A DNA stretch of 64,000 nucleotides from JAEYZS01 sp964469265. GTDB taxonomy: Bacteria; Bdellovibrionota; Bdellovibrionia; Bdellovibrionales; JAEYZS01. The DNA lies in assembly GCA_964469265.1 (NCBI GenBank), contig CAYXYF010000009.1, positions 1 through 64,000 on the forward strand. The letters run 5' to 3'. The notes under the pieces were generated by a model. It did not search any database and was not told the origin of the DNA. It was given only the letters and a program-made list of their open reading frames with translations. The translations under genes and the position numbers were made by a program. Shown here in pieces: positions 25,212 through 34,075 of this stretch (within the stretch, counting starts at the first letter, position 1; each line of letters opens with the position of its first letter).

Positions 25212-27278
25212 TTAACCAATGGTTGCAATCAGCTGAGCGATAAGAAGACTCACAACCGACATGACCTTAATAAGAATGGCAATGCCTGGCCCTGAAGTAT
25301 CCTTGAACGGATCACCAACTGTATCTCCAACAACACCTGCTTTATGAAGGTCTGATCCTTTTGGATGCCCCGGGATACCACCCTTTTCAATAAATTTCTT
25401 AGCGTTATCCCAAGCACCACCAGCATTTGCCATGTAGAGAGCCATAGTCGCGCCTACTGCAAGTGATCCCGCAAGAACACCTGCTAATGCCGCTGGCCCC
25501 ATCACAAAGCCCACAAGAACTGGAGCAAGAATAGCAATCATGCCTGGTAAAACCATTTCGTTAAGAGCAGCCTTTGTTGCAATATCCACAATCTTTGCCG
25601 GCTCAGGCTCAGCCTTTCCTTGAAGAAGACCTGGGATCTCTTTAAATTGTCTGCTAATTTCTTCAACGATCGCGCCTGCAGCACGTCCCACCGCTGTCAT
25701 AGTTGTTGAACCAACTAATAGAGGTAAGATCGAGCCAAGAAGAAGACCGATCAAAACATTTGCGCTAGTAAGATCTAATGATAACTCTTCAAGACCTTGA
25801 AGCACTCGAACGTGATTCACTTCCATATTGAAAGCCGAAAACAACGCCAACACTGTTAGAATTGCTGAACCAATCGCAAAACCTTTACCGATTGCAGCTG
25901 TTGTGTTTCCGACAGCATCAAGTTCATCAGTAATATTACGAACCTCTTCACCAAGACCTGACATCTCAGAGATTCCACCTGCGTTGTCTGCAATCGGGCC
26001 GTAAGCATCAACTGTCATAACAACCGCAGTTCCTGCAAGCATTCCCACTGCAGAAAGTGCAATTCCATAAAGACCTAACGCTTGATCCGCAAAATATGCC
26101 GCTGCTGCAACGATAATCATTGGCAATGCCGTAGACTCCATACCAACTGCTAACCCACGGATAATTCCTGTGGCAGGACCTGTTTTGTTTGCTTCAGCAA
26201 CCAATCTAATTGGGCGAGCTGCTGTATAGTATTCAGTGACAAGACCGATTAAAGCTCCACCAAATGCTCCAGCCGCTAATGCTACCGTCACACCTTGAGT
26301 GATTCCGAAGATCGGCATTAAAATTGCTGATGCAATTGTTAAAAGAATCGGCGGAACAATTAAGCTGTTTCTTAATACAACTGCTGGGCGCGAGTTTGAA
26401 AACGCTCGCGCAGCAAAAATAACAATAATAGAAATAACAATTCCCAAACCAGAAAGTAATAATGGCAGAGCCACTGCAGTTAAGCGTTGCTCTTCAGGAG
26501 ATGCTTCAACAAGCGCAACCATTTTAGAGGCTGGAATTGTTAAAGCAATTGCCATTGCAGAAACGATTGCAGCGACCATAGACTCATAGATGTCTGCACC
26601 CATACCAGCAACATCACCCACGTTGTCACCAACGTTATCTGCAATAACACCTGGGTTTCTTGGGTCATCTTCAGGAATTCCTTCAATGACCTTTCCAGCG
26701 ATATCTGCACCGACGTCAGCAGCTTTAGTATAGATACCTCCACCGATTCTTGCAAAAAGAGCAATCGAACTTGCTCCCACAGCAAATGAATGAAGAATTG
26801 TACCTAAATTTTGTGAGTCTTTAAAGACAACATAAAGAGCACCAAGTCCTAGTAAACCTAAACCAGCAACCGAGAAGCCCATGACCGCTCCACCATCGAG
26901 GGCAATCAGTAAAGACTTTGATTTTGAACCCTCTCTGGCAGCTTGAGTTGTTCTGACGTTGGCATAAGTAGCAGCCTTCATACCGAAGAACCCAGCAAGT
27001 AAGCTGAGGAATGCTCCGAGAATAAAGCTCAGCGCTGCAATACCACCCAAAGCAAACGCTAAGACAATTGCAACAACAATCGCATAGACTGTTAACACTT
27101 TATATTCGCGAACCAAGAATGCCATTGCACCTTCGCGAATATATCCTGAAATTTTATTCATTAACTCGTTGCCAGTGGGTTGAGCTTTCACACGGAAGTA
27201 AAGCCCAAGTGCTACAACAAGTCCTACAGCTCCAGCAATTGCAGGAGTCCATAATAAAGAGTTACTGATCAGGTTCAT
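25212..27278 (-). CDS. hppA: Membrane-bound ion-pumping pyrophosphatase
   Basis: A 688-residue, 16-helix membrane pyrophosphatase that couples PPi hydrolysis to H+ or Na+ export. Family signatures include the catalytic acidic loop (TKAADVGADIAGKVIEGIPE, then DNVGDNVGDVAGMGADIYES) and DAYGPIADNAGGISEMS. The segment GNTTAAIGKGFAIGSA has Ala where potassium-independent enzymes have Lys, so this should be the K+-dependent type. The transported ion cannot be decided by eye. It is monocistronic. Confidence 0.95.
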   Translation of the reverse strand: MNLISNSLLWTPAIAGAVGLVVALGLYFRVKAQPTGNELMNKISGYIREGAMAFLVREYKVLTVYAIVVAIVLAFALGGIAALSFILGAFLSLLAGFFGMKAATYANVRTTQAAREGSKSKSLLIALDGGAVMGFSVAGLGLLGLGALYVVFKDSQNLGTILHSFAVGASSIALFARIGGGIYTKAADVGADIAGKVIEGIPEDDPRNPGVIADNVGDNVGDVAGMGADIYESMVAAIVSAMAIALTIPASKMVALVEASPEEQRLTAVALPLLLSGLGIVISIIVIFAARAFSNSRPAVVLRNSLIVPPILLTIASAILMPIFGITQGVTVALAAGAFGGALIGLVTEYYTAARPIRLVAEANKTGPATGIIRGLAVGMESTALPMIIVAAAAYFADQALGLYGIALSAVGMLAGTAVVMTVDAYGPIADNAGGISEMSGLGEEVRNITDELDAVGNTTAAIGKGFAIGSAILTVLALFSAFNMEVNHVRVLQGLEELSLDLTSANVLIGLLLGSILPLLVGSTTMTAVGRAAGAIVEEISRQFKEIPGLLQGKAEPEPAKIVDIATKAALNEMVLPGMIAILAPVLVGFVMGPAALAGVLAGSLAVGATMALYMANAGGAWDNAKKFIEKGGIPGHPKGSDLHKAGVVGDTVGDPFKDTSGPGIAILIKVMSVVSLLIAQLIATIG

Positions 27279-27470
27279 AGATTGGTTTCCTTTTTGTATT
27301 CAGTAGTTTAATGAAAGATAGATTGGTACAAAAGGGCCACACCCCTGTCAATAAATGCTAAGAACTATGAATACTTAGTGCGGATATTGCTGTTATGCTT
27401 CATGCCCCATTTCATCAGGCCATTAAAAGCTGCCTTTTTTGTTAGCACTTAAAGAGTAAAGACGTTCATT

Positions 27471-28133
27471 TTATTGGAAAAGCTGCTTACAACTTCGCAG
27501 TTTGAAGGGAAGAATCGTAGCCTCGGTGAAGCCTCGAGCAATCTCTCTGCGCTCTTGACGTAGAAGTTCTCGAGCTTTTCGTTCTTGTACTAATTCTTCG
27601 ACGGTTAACGGTTTAGAAGATATTTTCTCTAACCAAAGTGTCTCTCTGAAATTATTTTTATCATCCTTTTTTACCTTATAGCCTTTGTTACTGATGATCA
27701 CTCTTTGAATGCGAATAATAAGTTCCTCACCACTAAAATTAACATCGATAGATTCTTCAATAATGGTGTGAACGCTTTCGGTGGTTCTTCTATTCACGTA
27801 GTGCCCTTTATCTATAATAACTACCGAGTATTCGTTGGCCTCACCAATCATGGGGTGATTAATTTTTCGTGATCTTTCACCTTGTGTGAGATCATATTCA
27901 GAACGAGCGGCGCCCTTGTGGCCCTCTTCAACGGAAGATATAATTAATTTTCCCTCCGAGATTGCAACAGATACTAAAAAAGATTCCCCATATCGCTCCG
28001 TATTCTCATAAAGCCCGACAACATCTGTGAGATTCCTTTTGGCAATGAAATCATTCATACTCACCACATTCGCGCTAGCAAATGACGAAGTTGAGATTCC
28101 GAATAATAATAAAGCGAGATATCTTAGCATCAC
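27471..28133 (-). CDS. Secreted protein of unknown function
   Basis: A 220-residue protein with a Sec signal peptide (about residues 1-21, FAS-A). The mature part is beta-rich (YGESFLVSVAISEGKLIIS, EYSVVIIDKGHYV). It is followed by a very basic helical segment (ELVQERKARELLRQERREIA) and a C-terminal cysteine. No family is recognised. The start may be GTG at 28133 or the next-codon ATG at 28130; both have weak ribosome-binding sites. Confidence 0.6.
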   Translation of the reverse strand: MMLRYLALLLFGISTSSFASANVVSMNDFIAKRNLTDVVGLYENTERYGESFLVSVAISEGKLIISSVEEGHKGAARSEYDLTQGERSRKINHPMIGEANEYSVVIIDKGHYVNRRTTESVHTIIEESIDVNFSGEELIIRIQRVIISNKGYKVKKDDKNNFRETLWLEKISSKPLTVEELVQERKARELLRQERREIARGFTEATILPFKLRSCKQLFQ

Positions 28134-28206
28134 GCTCTAAGATATCGCATTTGCGTTTGACTGGGACAATTTGCATCAAATGTGAATAAAACTTCTTAAA
28201 CTTTAA

Positions 28207-28641
28207 TTAGTGATGGTGCCCACCATGCGAATTTTCTTTAGGCTTTTCACCCTTTAATCGCAGTGGCAGCTCATACTTTGCAACACCTTTTTGCTTCATG
28301 CGTGTGACGTTTAGAACCAGAGTTCCTTTTTCTTTTGAGTAATCTTTATTCGGGATGCAATGAAAGTGATTGCCGCCCATAACCTCGCATTTAAATTTTA
28401 TTGGCTTTTTGCCTTCTTCCTCATAGGTCATCTCAATTCCAGAATCTTGAACCGTTGGATTTTTAAATTCGATATCGGTTAAAAAGATGTGATAAGATTT
28501 ATCTTTTCTATCGGGCACCAGCTCCGTATGGAAAACACCTGGCATTTGTATGTAACCACCAAATGGACCTTTCTTATCTTCTCCATGCGCAAAAACATTT
28601 GCGCTGGCTAAAAACACAAGGGCAGCAATTAAATTTTTCAT
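28207..28641 (-). CDS. Histidine-rich periplasmic protein of the copper/nirK operon
   Basis: A 144-residue exported protein (signal peptide 1-18, VFA-H). The mature N terminus starts with His (HGEDKKGPFGGYIQMPGVFH) and the C terminus is SHGGHHH, both suited to binding copper. The middle is beta-strand with one Cys pair (FKCEVMGGNHFHCIP). It follows copA by 26 bp in the operon, so a role as a periplasmic copper buffer is inferred. No named family is recognised. Confidence 0.65.
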   Translation of the reverse strand: MKNLIAALVFLASANVFAHGEDKKGPFGGYIQMPGVFHTELVPDRKDKSYHIFLTDIEFKNPTVQDSGIEMTYEEEGKKPIKFKCEVMGGNHFHCIPNKDYSKEKGTLVLNVTRMKQKGVAKYELPLRLKGEKPKENSHGGHHH

Positions 28642-28667
28642 TTTTATTTTTCTCCTTACGTACTCTT

Positions 28668-30998
28668 TTATTTATTCAAACGAAGCGCATTCATAATAAC
28701 AGACACAGAACTTAAACTCATGGCAACGCCTGCTAACATTGGGCTAAGTAAAATTCCAAACACAGGATATAATACTCCCGCTGCGATAGGAACCCCTAGG
28801 GCGTTGTATATAAACGCAAAAAATAAATTCTGGCGAATGTTCTTCATGGTTTTACGGCTAAGCTCAATAGCTCTCAAAATGCCAAGAAGGTCTCCCTTAA
28901 CCAGAGTGACCTCGGCACTTTCTATGGCAACGTCGGTTCCGTGACCCATGGCAATTCCCACATCAGAGAGTGCAAGGGCTGGAGCATCGTTAATGCCATC
29001 ACCAGCCATGGCTACTATGGCGCCGCGGCCTTGCAGCTCTTTTACAATTTCACTTTTCTTCTCTGGTAAAACGCTTGCATGAACTTTTGAAATACCCAGC
29101 TCTCGCGCAACAGCATTGGCAGTCACTTGGTGATCGCCCGTTGCCATGACGACTTCAATGTTCATTTTTTTAAGTTCTTGTATGGCTTGTTTCGTGGTCG
29201 GCTTGATAGGATCTGAAACACCGATAAGCGCTAAAACTTTGAATTCTGAAGCAAGGTAGACGGCAGACTGTCCCCTTCCTCGAAGTGTATCAATGGCTGC
29301 AGAAACAGTTTGTGTGTCTATGCCGTGAGATTTCAGTAGCGCTTGGTTTCCGATAAGGTATGCCTTTCCATCAACAAGGCCTTTAATACCTTGGCCTGTA
29401 ATGGATTCGAAATTAAAAGCGTCTTTAAAGTCTAAGTCTTTTTCAACAGCAGCTTGAACGATGGCCCTTGCGGTTGGATGTTCACTGAATTTTTCTAAAG
29501 ACGCTGCAATCGAAAGCGCTTTATCTTTATCAATGTCAAACGCTTCAATACTTGTAAGAGTTGGCCTTCCTACGGTCAAAGTCCCCGTCTTATCAATAAC
29601 CAACGTTGTGACTTTTTCCATAAGCTCAAGCGCCTCTGCATTTTTAAACAGAATGCCTTGTTGGGCTCCCTTCCCAGTGCCCACCATAATAGACATTGGT
29701 GTCGCTAAACCCAAAGCACATGGGCAAGCGATAATCAAAACCGCAACCGCATTGATGATGGCTATGGTAAGTTTTGGCTCGGGGCCAAGCAAATACCAAA
29801 CAAAAGCAGTGACTATAGATATGACAATTACCGCAGGAACAAAATATCCAGAAACAACATCGGCAAGCTTTTGAATAGGCGCACGACTTCGCTGTGCTTG
29901 GCTCACAAGTTTTACAATTTGAGACAAAAGTGTATCTGAACCTACACGCTCTGCCGTCATCACAAAAGAACCCGTTCCATTGACTGTTCCAGCAGTTACT
30001 TTTAAATCTTTTTTCTTTTCAACGGGAGCTGGCTCGCCTGTAATCATGGATTCATCAACAAAACTCGTTCCCTCAATAACGGTTCCGTCGACTGGAATTT
30101 TTTCTCCTGGGATGACTCTAATAAGATCGCCCGCTTGGATAGAGTCAATTGAGACTTCAACTTCTTTTCCATCGACAACTTTTCTTGCGGTCTTAGGAAC
30201 TAACCCTAATAAAGCTTTAATGGCTCCACTTGTTTTACCGCGCGCACGTAATTCCAAGACCTGTCCTAGTAAGACCAGTGCAAGAATCATTGCAGCAGCT
30301 TCAAAATAAACGCCAACCTCTTTTGTATGAGGATTTATAAACTCAGGTGGAAACAAATTCGGGAATACTGTTGCGATCACGCTATAAAGATATGCGACCG
30401 ATGTTCCTAAAGCGATCAGCGAAAACATATTTAAATTGGAAGTTTTAAAAGAATCAAAACCTCTTTTCATCAGAGGCGCCCCAGACCATAAAACCACAGG
30501 CGTTGCAAGAATCAAAAGAACCCAATTAAAGTAGCCTGAAAACCAATGATAAGGCTCAAAACCTGGGATCATGTCCGCCATGGACAGAATAAAAAGCGGT
30601 ATCGTAAAAATTAAACTGATCCAAAATCTCTTTGTGAAATCCACAAGCTCAGGGTTAGGTCCGTCATCTAAGCTCACTTCCATGGGTTCTAACGCCATTC
30701 CGCAAATCGGACACGAACCTGGTCCCACTTGCTGAATCTCAGGATCCATAGGACATGTGTAAATGACATCTTTTCTTTGTTTTGCTTTTTCGTTGGCGAT
30801 CCGTTCATGAATTTTTTTCGGATCTAAATAGCTTTCTGGATCGGCTTTAAATTTTTCTAAACAGCGGTCCGCACAGAAGTAATAATCCTTGCCCTTGTAC
30901 ACATACTTTCGCTCAGATGTGCGGCAATCCACATCCATGTTGCAAACGGGATCTTTATGAATAAAACCCGTATCAGGGGTCTCTTGCGGTGAGGTCAC
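28668..30998 (-). CDS. copA: Copper-transporting P1B-type ATPase with YHS and metal-binding N-terminal domains
   Basis: A 776-residue P-type ATPase. The N terminus has a YHS domain (DPVCNMDVD, YYFCADRCLEKFKADPESYL) and a four-Cys heavy-metal-binding domain (YTCPMDPEIQQVGPGSCPIC). These replace the usual HMA domains. The core shows the membrane CPC (IACPCALGLATP), the phosphorylation site DKTGTLTVG, the actuator TGEP, and the hinge GDGINDAPAL. CPC with a YHS-type N terminus predicts Cu+ export. In this operon it may serve cuproenzyme assembly (NirK, CuA) like the CopA2/FixI branch rather than detoxification; that is inferred. Confidence 0.92.
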   Translation of the reverse strand: MTSPQETPDTGFIHKDPVCNMDVDCRTSERKYVYKGKDYYFCADRCLEKFKADPESYLDPKKIHERIANEKAKQRKDVIYTCPMDPEIQQVGPGSCPICGMALEPMEVSLDDGPNPELVDFTKRFWISLIFTIPLFILSMADMIPGFEPYHWFSGYFNWVLLILATPVVLWSGAPLMKRGFDSFKTSNLNMFSLIALGTSVAYLYSVIATVFPNLFPPEFINPHTKEVGVYFEAAAMILALVLLGQVLELRARGKTSGAIKALLGLVPKTARKVVDGKEVEVSIDSIQAGDLIRVIPGEKIPVDGTVIEGTSFVDESMITGEPAPVEKKKDLKVTAGTVNGTGSFVMTAERVGSDTLLSQIVKLVSQAQRSRAPIQKLADVVSGYFVPAVIVISIVTAFVWYLLGPEPKLTIAIINAVAVLIIACPCALGLATPMSIMVGTGKGAQQGILFKNAEALELMEKVTTLVIDKTGTLTVGRPTLTSIEAFDIDKDKALSIAASLEKFSEHPTARAIVQAAVEKDLDFKDAFNFESITGQGIKGLVDGKAYLIGNQALLKSHGIDTQTVSAAIDTLRGRGQSAVYLASEFKVLALIGVSDPIKPTTKQAIQELKKMNIEVVMATGDHQVTANAVARELGISKVHASVLPEKKSEIVKELQGRGAIVAMAGDGINDAPALALSDVGIAMGHGTDVAIESAEVTLVKGDLLGILRAIELSRKTMKNIRQNLFFAFIYNALGVPIAAGVLYPVFGILLSPMLAGVAMSLSSVSVIMNALRLNK

Positions 30999-31051
30999 AA
31001 CTATACTCCTTTTAATCTGTGACCTGAGTATAGATTGAAATCAAATAAAGC

Positions 31052-31603
31052 TCAAAGCGATTTCATTTGGTTTACAATTGGTGCATGATCTGCACTTAAA
31101 CTTTCAACTTTTGCTTTGATGACGCCGTTTTTGTCTAAAAGCGTGATCACATTTGAGTGCGCAAACTCCCCGCCTTCTATTTCTTTGTAACTTATTCCCA
31201 GCAGTACAGACAACTCTCGCGCAGTCCCCTCTTTATCGGCCGAAAGAAACGTCCAATTTGAGCCGAGATTTCTTGATACGGCATACTTTTTTAGATGTTC
31301 TGGAGTATCACGCTTAACATCAAACGATGCTAAAACAACTTTATAATTCTTCTTTCCAATTTTCTTAAATTCGCTTTCCATTTTTTGAATTTTATTAATT
31401 GTCATAGGACATGCGTGGGGGCACTGAGTATAAACCATTCCTATAATAACAGGCTGCCCTTTAAAAGTTTCAAGAGTAACCACCTTGTTATCGGGAGTTT
31501 TCCATTTGGATTCTAGTAAATAAATAGAATCTTCTGGAAGCCCTTGGGCAAGCGCACCCGATAAAAAAAGAAATGCACTTAAAAATAAATATTTCATATC
31601 CAA
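31052..31603 (-). CDS. SCO1/SenC-family copper protein
   Basis: A 183-residue exported thioredoxin-fold protein with signal peptide (about 1-19). The copper motif is CPHACP in YTQCPHACPMTINKI, and the distal His is in EFAHSNVITLLD. Unlike the SCO at 18492 it has a simple N-terminal signal. It lies 8 bp after nirV and 54 bp before copA, so copper insertion into NirK or the CuA subunit is the probable job. The start may be ATG at 31603 or 31597. Confidence 0.9.
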   Translation of the reverse strand: MDMKYLFLSAFLFLSGALAQGLPEDSIYLLESKWKTPDNKVVTLETFKGQPVIIGMVYTQCPHACPMTINKIQKMESEFKKIGKKNYKVVLASFDVKRDTPEHLKKYAVSRNLGSNWTFLSADKEGTARELSVLLGISYKEIEGGEFAHSNVITLLDKNGVIKAKVESLSADHAPIVNQMKSL

Positions 31604-31610
31604 ACCTCGT

Positions 31611-32378
31611 TTACTTCACACAACGGAACCCTAAGTTCCAAACTGAGCTTTTTCCTTTTAAACTTGAACGAAACGCAAACCTCATAAATGCAGCATAGTC
31701 TTCTTTGTTTGCTCCAGAAATTGAGCCACTTCCGCAAAACATATCGGTGTTTAAAGTACCGTCTTGTCTACTCTCTCCTGTTACCATAATAGAGTTAAAA
31801 TCTTCAACCCATTCCCAAATAAGCCCGTGCAAATCCCAAATGCCATATCGATTCTTGTAAATACTGCCAACGGGCTTTATCTCTTTTGAGGTATCACTGT
31901 ACCAATCCAAAATACGCTTTAAGAATTTTTCATCCTTATTAGCATCCTTTTTGGTTTCTGAAGCCGCTGCCATGTATTCCCATTCTTCTAAACTTGGCAG
32001 CCGCATACCGTGGTCTTCGCAAAATGCTTTTGCGGCAAACCATGTGACTTCTGTAATGGGCTCTTTGCTTTGTTTTGAAGAAAGGGATCTTAAATAATGA
32101 TCATCAGCAAAAAGGGGTGAGATTTTAGATTTCGACCACTTTGGATTTTTTTTAAGAAACCCTTGGTATTGTGCAACAGTAACAGGATAGACCATTGCTT
32201 CAAACGCATCGACTTTATAAGTGGGTCTTGTTAATTTTTGTTTGTCCTTAGTTGGAACGGGCGATAACCAGACAGCGCCTAAGGTTCCACCTGGAACCTT
32301 AGACATTTCAAACGAGCTCCAAGCAGACGCAGTTATAAAACTGACTATGGCTGTGATTAACAACGTCTGCTTATTCAT
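31611..32378 (-). CDS. nirV: NirV-like SUMF1/FGE-sulfatase-domain protein
   Basis: A 255-residue exported protein with the formylglycine-generating-enzyme fold: FEAMVYPVTVAQYQGF, EPITEVTWFAAKAFCEDHG, MRLPSLEEWEYMAAA and the C-terminal LGFRCVK. nirV genes of this family follow nirK in many denitrifiers and their role is undefined. The Cys pair used by true FGEs (ISCxxxSYC) is not intact; only one Cys is seen in DMFCGSGS, so an enzymatic role is doubtful. Its ATG overlaps the nirK stop by one base. Confidence 0.8.
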   Translation of the reverse strand: MNKQTLLITAIVSFITASAWSSFEMSKVPGGTLGAVWLSPVPTKDKQKLTRPTYKVDAFEAMVYPVTVAQYQGFLKKNPKWSKSKISPLFADDHYLRSLSSKQSKEPITEVTWFAAKAFCEDHGMRLPSLEEWEYMAAASETKKDANKDEKFLKRILDWYSDTSKEIKPVGSIYKNRYGIWDLHGLIWEWVEDFNSIMVTGESRQDGTLNTDMFCGSGSISGANKEDYAAFMRFAFRSSLKGKSSVWNLGFRCVK

Positions 32379-33826
32379 TACTGCGACCCGATAGGTGGAC
32401 CTTTTGGTACTTTTCTTACCATTTCTGGAGTGACTGTGTGTTTATCGTTACCAAAGTTATGATAAACATAAGTTAGTACGTTTGCCACTGCTTCATCTGT
32501 TAAACCTAATGATGGCATCACAGAGTTATACTTTTCACCGTTAACAGTAATTTCTCCACTTAAACCATTTTTCACTGCACTAATGGATCTAGCAACGTCT
32601 GCGTTTAACCAATCTGCTTGAACAAGTGGCGGGAATGCGCCTGGGATACCTTTACCATCAATTTGGTGACAAGCAGCGCAGGTTTGAACGTAAGTGTTTT
32701 TACCAAGTTTTAAACGCTCTTCCAAAGAAGTCGCCTCTGTGACAATTTCTTTTTCCATCGGCATAGTTTGAACAGCACTGCCCTCAGGAAGGTAAACATT
32801 CTCTGCCGTTTTACCAGTGAAGACAGTTTTATTCTCTCCACCTGTAACACTCAATGTTCCCAGCGCACCTTTGTTAAAGGCTCTAAAGATAGAGTGATCA
32901 ACTAAAACAAGTTCTCCTGGAACTTCCACCTTGAATTCTGCGATAGTAGCACCACCAGCTGGAACCAAAGTTGTTTGAACGTTTTTATTAATTTTGGTTC
33001 CGCCCTCGACGTAAACCCTATCAAGGATTTCTCCGATGACGTGAAACGAAGATACTAAGTTCGGCCCGCCATTACCTACAAATAGACGAACAGTTTCTCC
33101 GACTTCGGCTTTTAAAGCATTGTCATGAAGGAGCGCTTCAACAGATCCGTTGAAAACAACGTAAGTGGGTTTCTCATCGATGGCTTTTTCCATATCAAAT
33201 GGTTGGAAACCTTGTTTACCGTATGCACCTTTTGTATAGAAATCACCTTGCATGACGTAGTATTCACGATCAACCTTTGGAAGGCCTTCTTTAGGCTCAA
33301 CTAAAATCAAACCATACATACCATTTGCAATGTGCATACCGACAGGAGCAGTTGCACAGTGATAAACGTATAGACCTGGATTTAAAGCTTTAAAGGAAAA
33401 CACACTCTCATAACCTGGAAGCGTAAAAGATGCAGCAGCACCTCCACCTGGGCCAGTGACCGCGTGAAGATCGATGTTATGAGGCATCTTCGAGCTGGGG
33501 TGGTTTTTTAAGTGAAACTCAACCTCATCACCTTCTTTAATTCTGATGAAGCTTCCTGGTACCGTTCCACCAAATGTCCAGAATGGGTATTCCACACCTT
33601 TGGTGATTTCCATATTTTGCTCAATAACTTCTAAGTTAACTATGAGTTTTGTATTGTGTTTTCGAGTGATTGGCGGCGGAACATTAGGAGGCGCTGTTAA
33701 CACCGCAATTTCCTCACCTTTTATCGTCGCTTTTGCGTTATCCCCTTTGGTGCACGAAAGCATCGCCGCACCGCCGACTAAAACTGCAACTACTATTGCC
33801 ATTATCTTAAACTTTGCCTGCTTCAT
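32378..33826 (-). CDS. nirK: Copper nitrite reductase NirK with fused C-terminal cytochrome c
   Basis: Reduces nitrite to NO in the periplasm. A 482-residue lipoprotein candidate (AAMLSC, Cys25) with two cupredoxin domains. Type 1 copper ligands are H116, C157, H165 and M170; type 2 ligands are H121, H156 and H311; the catalytic Asp and His are D119 and H262. All are present. From about residue 368 there is an extra cytochrome c domain with C383-A-A-C386-H387 and a later Met in VMPSLG. The fusion would let it take electrons directly from a c-type donor. It is the first gene of the five-gene operon and divergent from nrdJ. Confidence 0.95.
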   Translation of the reverse strand: MKQAKFKIMAIVVAVLVGGAAMLSCTKGDNAKATIKGEEIAVLTAPPNVPPPITRKHNTKLIVNLEVIEQNMEITKGVEYPFWTFGGTVPGSFIRIKEGDEVEFHLKNHPSSKMPHNIDLHAVTGPGGGAAASFTLPGYESVFSFKALNPGLYVYHCATAPVGMHIANGMYGLILVEPKEGLPKVDREYYVMQGDFYTKGAYGKQGFQPFDMEKAIDEKPTYVVFNGSVEALLHDNALKAEVGETVRLFVGNGGPNLVSSFHVIGEILDRVYVEGGTKINKNVQTTLVPAGGATIAEFKVEVPGELVLVDHSIFRAFNKGALGTLSVTGGENKTVFTGKTAENVYLPEGSAVQTMPMEKEIVTEATSLEERLKLGKNTYVQTCAACHQIDGKGIPGAFPPLVQADWLNADVARSISAVKNGLSGEITVNGEKYNSVMPSLGLTDEAVANVLTYVYHNFGNDKHTVTPEMVRKVPKGPPIGSQ

Positions 33827-33956
33827 AGGGCCTCCTTGGGGTCCGCAAGTTTTGGGTTATCACAATGTTTTCTATCGTGAAAATCCAATATTTAATGAAG
33901 TTTTATTACTCCACTACACCCAATGTTTTCAGTATAGACAAGGATTCTTTTGGAGA

Positions 33957-33972
33957 TATGATCTGCATCATA
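33957..33972. promoter_or_regulatory. FNR/DNR-like operator between nirK and nrdJ
   Basis: TATGAT-CTGC-ATCATA is a perfect palindrome with 6-bp half-sites and a 4-bp spacer, close to the FNR consensus TTGAT-N4-ATCAA. It is centred about 138 bp before the nirK ATG and 111 bp before the nrdJ ATG. Its half-site differs by one base from that upstream of the respiratory operon (TATGAC). It could regulate either or both genes. Confidence 0.65.
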
Positions 33973-34075
33973 ATCCGAACAATTTTTCTACGGAACAATT
34001 GAAACACAACTCGGCCACTTATATAGTGACCAAACTGCTCATCAAGTTGAGTCACGTTCAATCGGGGGGAATCAT

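Noticed and set aside
33827..34075. A cobalamin riboswitch for nrdJ
   Set aside because: I could not see the conserved B12-box or the expected helices; the leader is explained by promoters and the FNR-like site.
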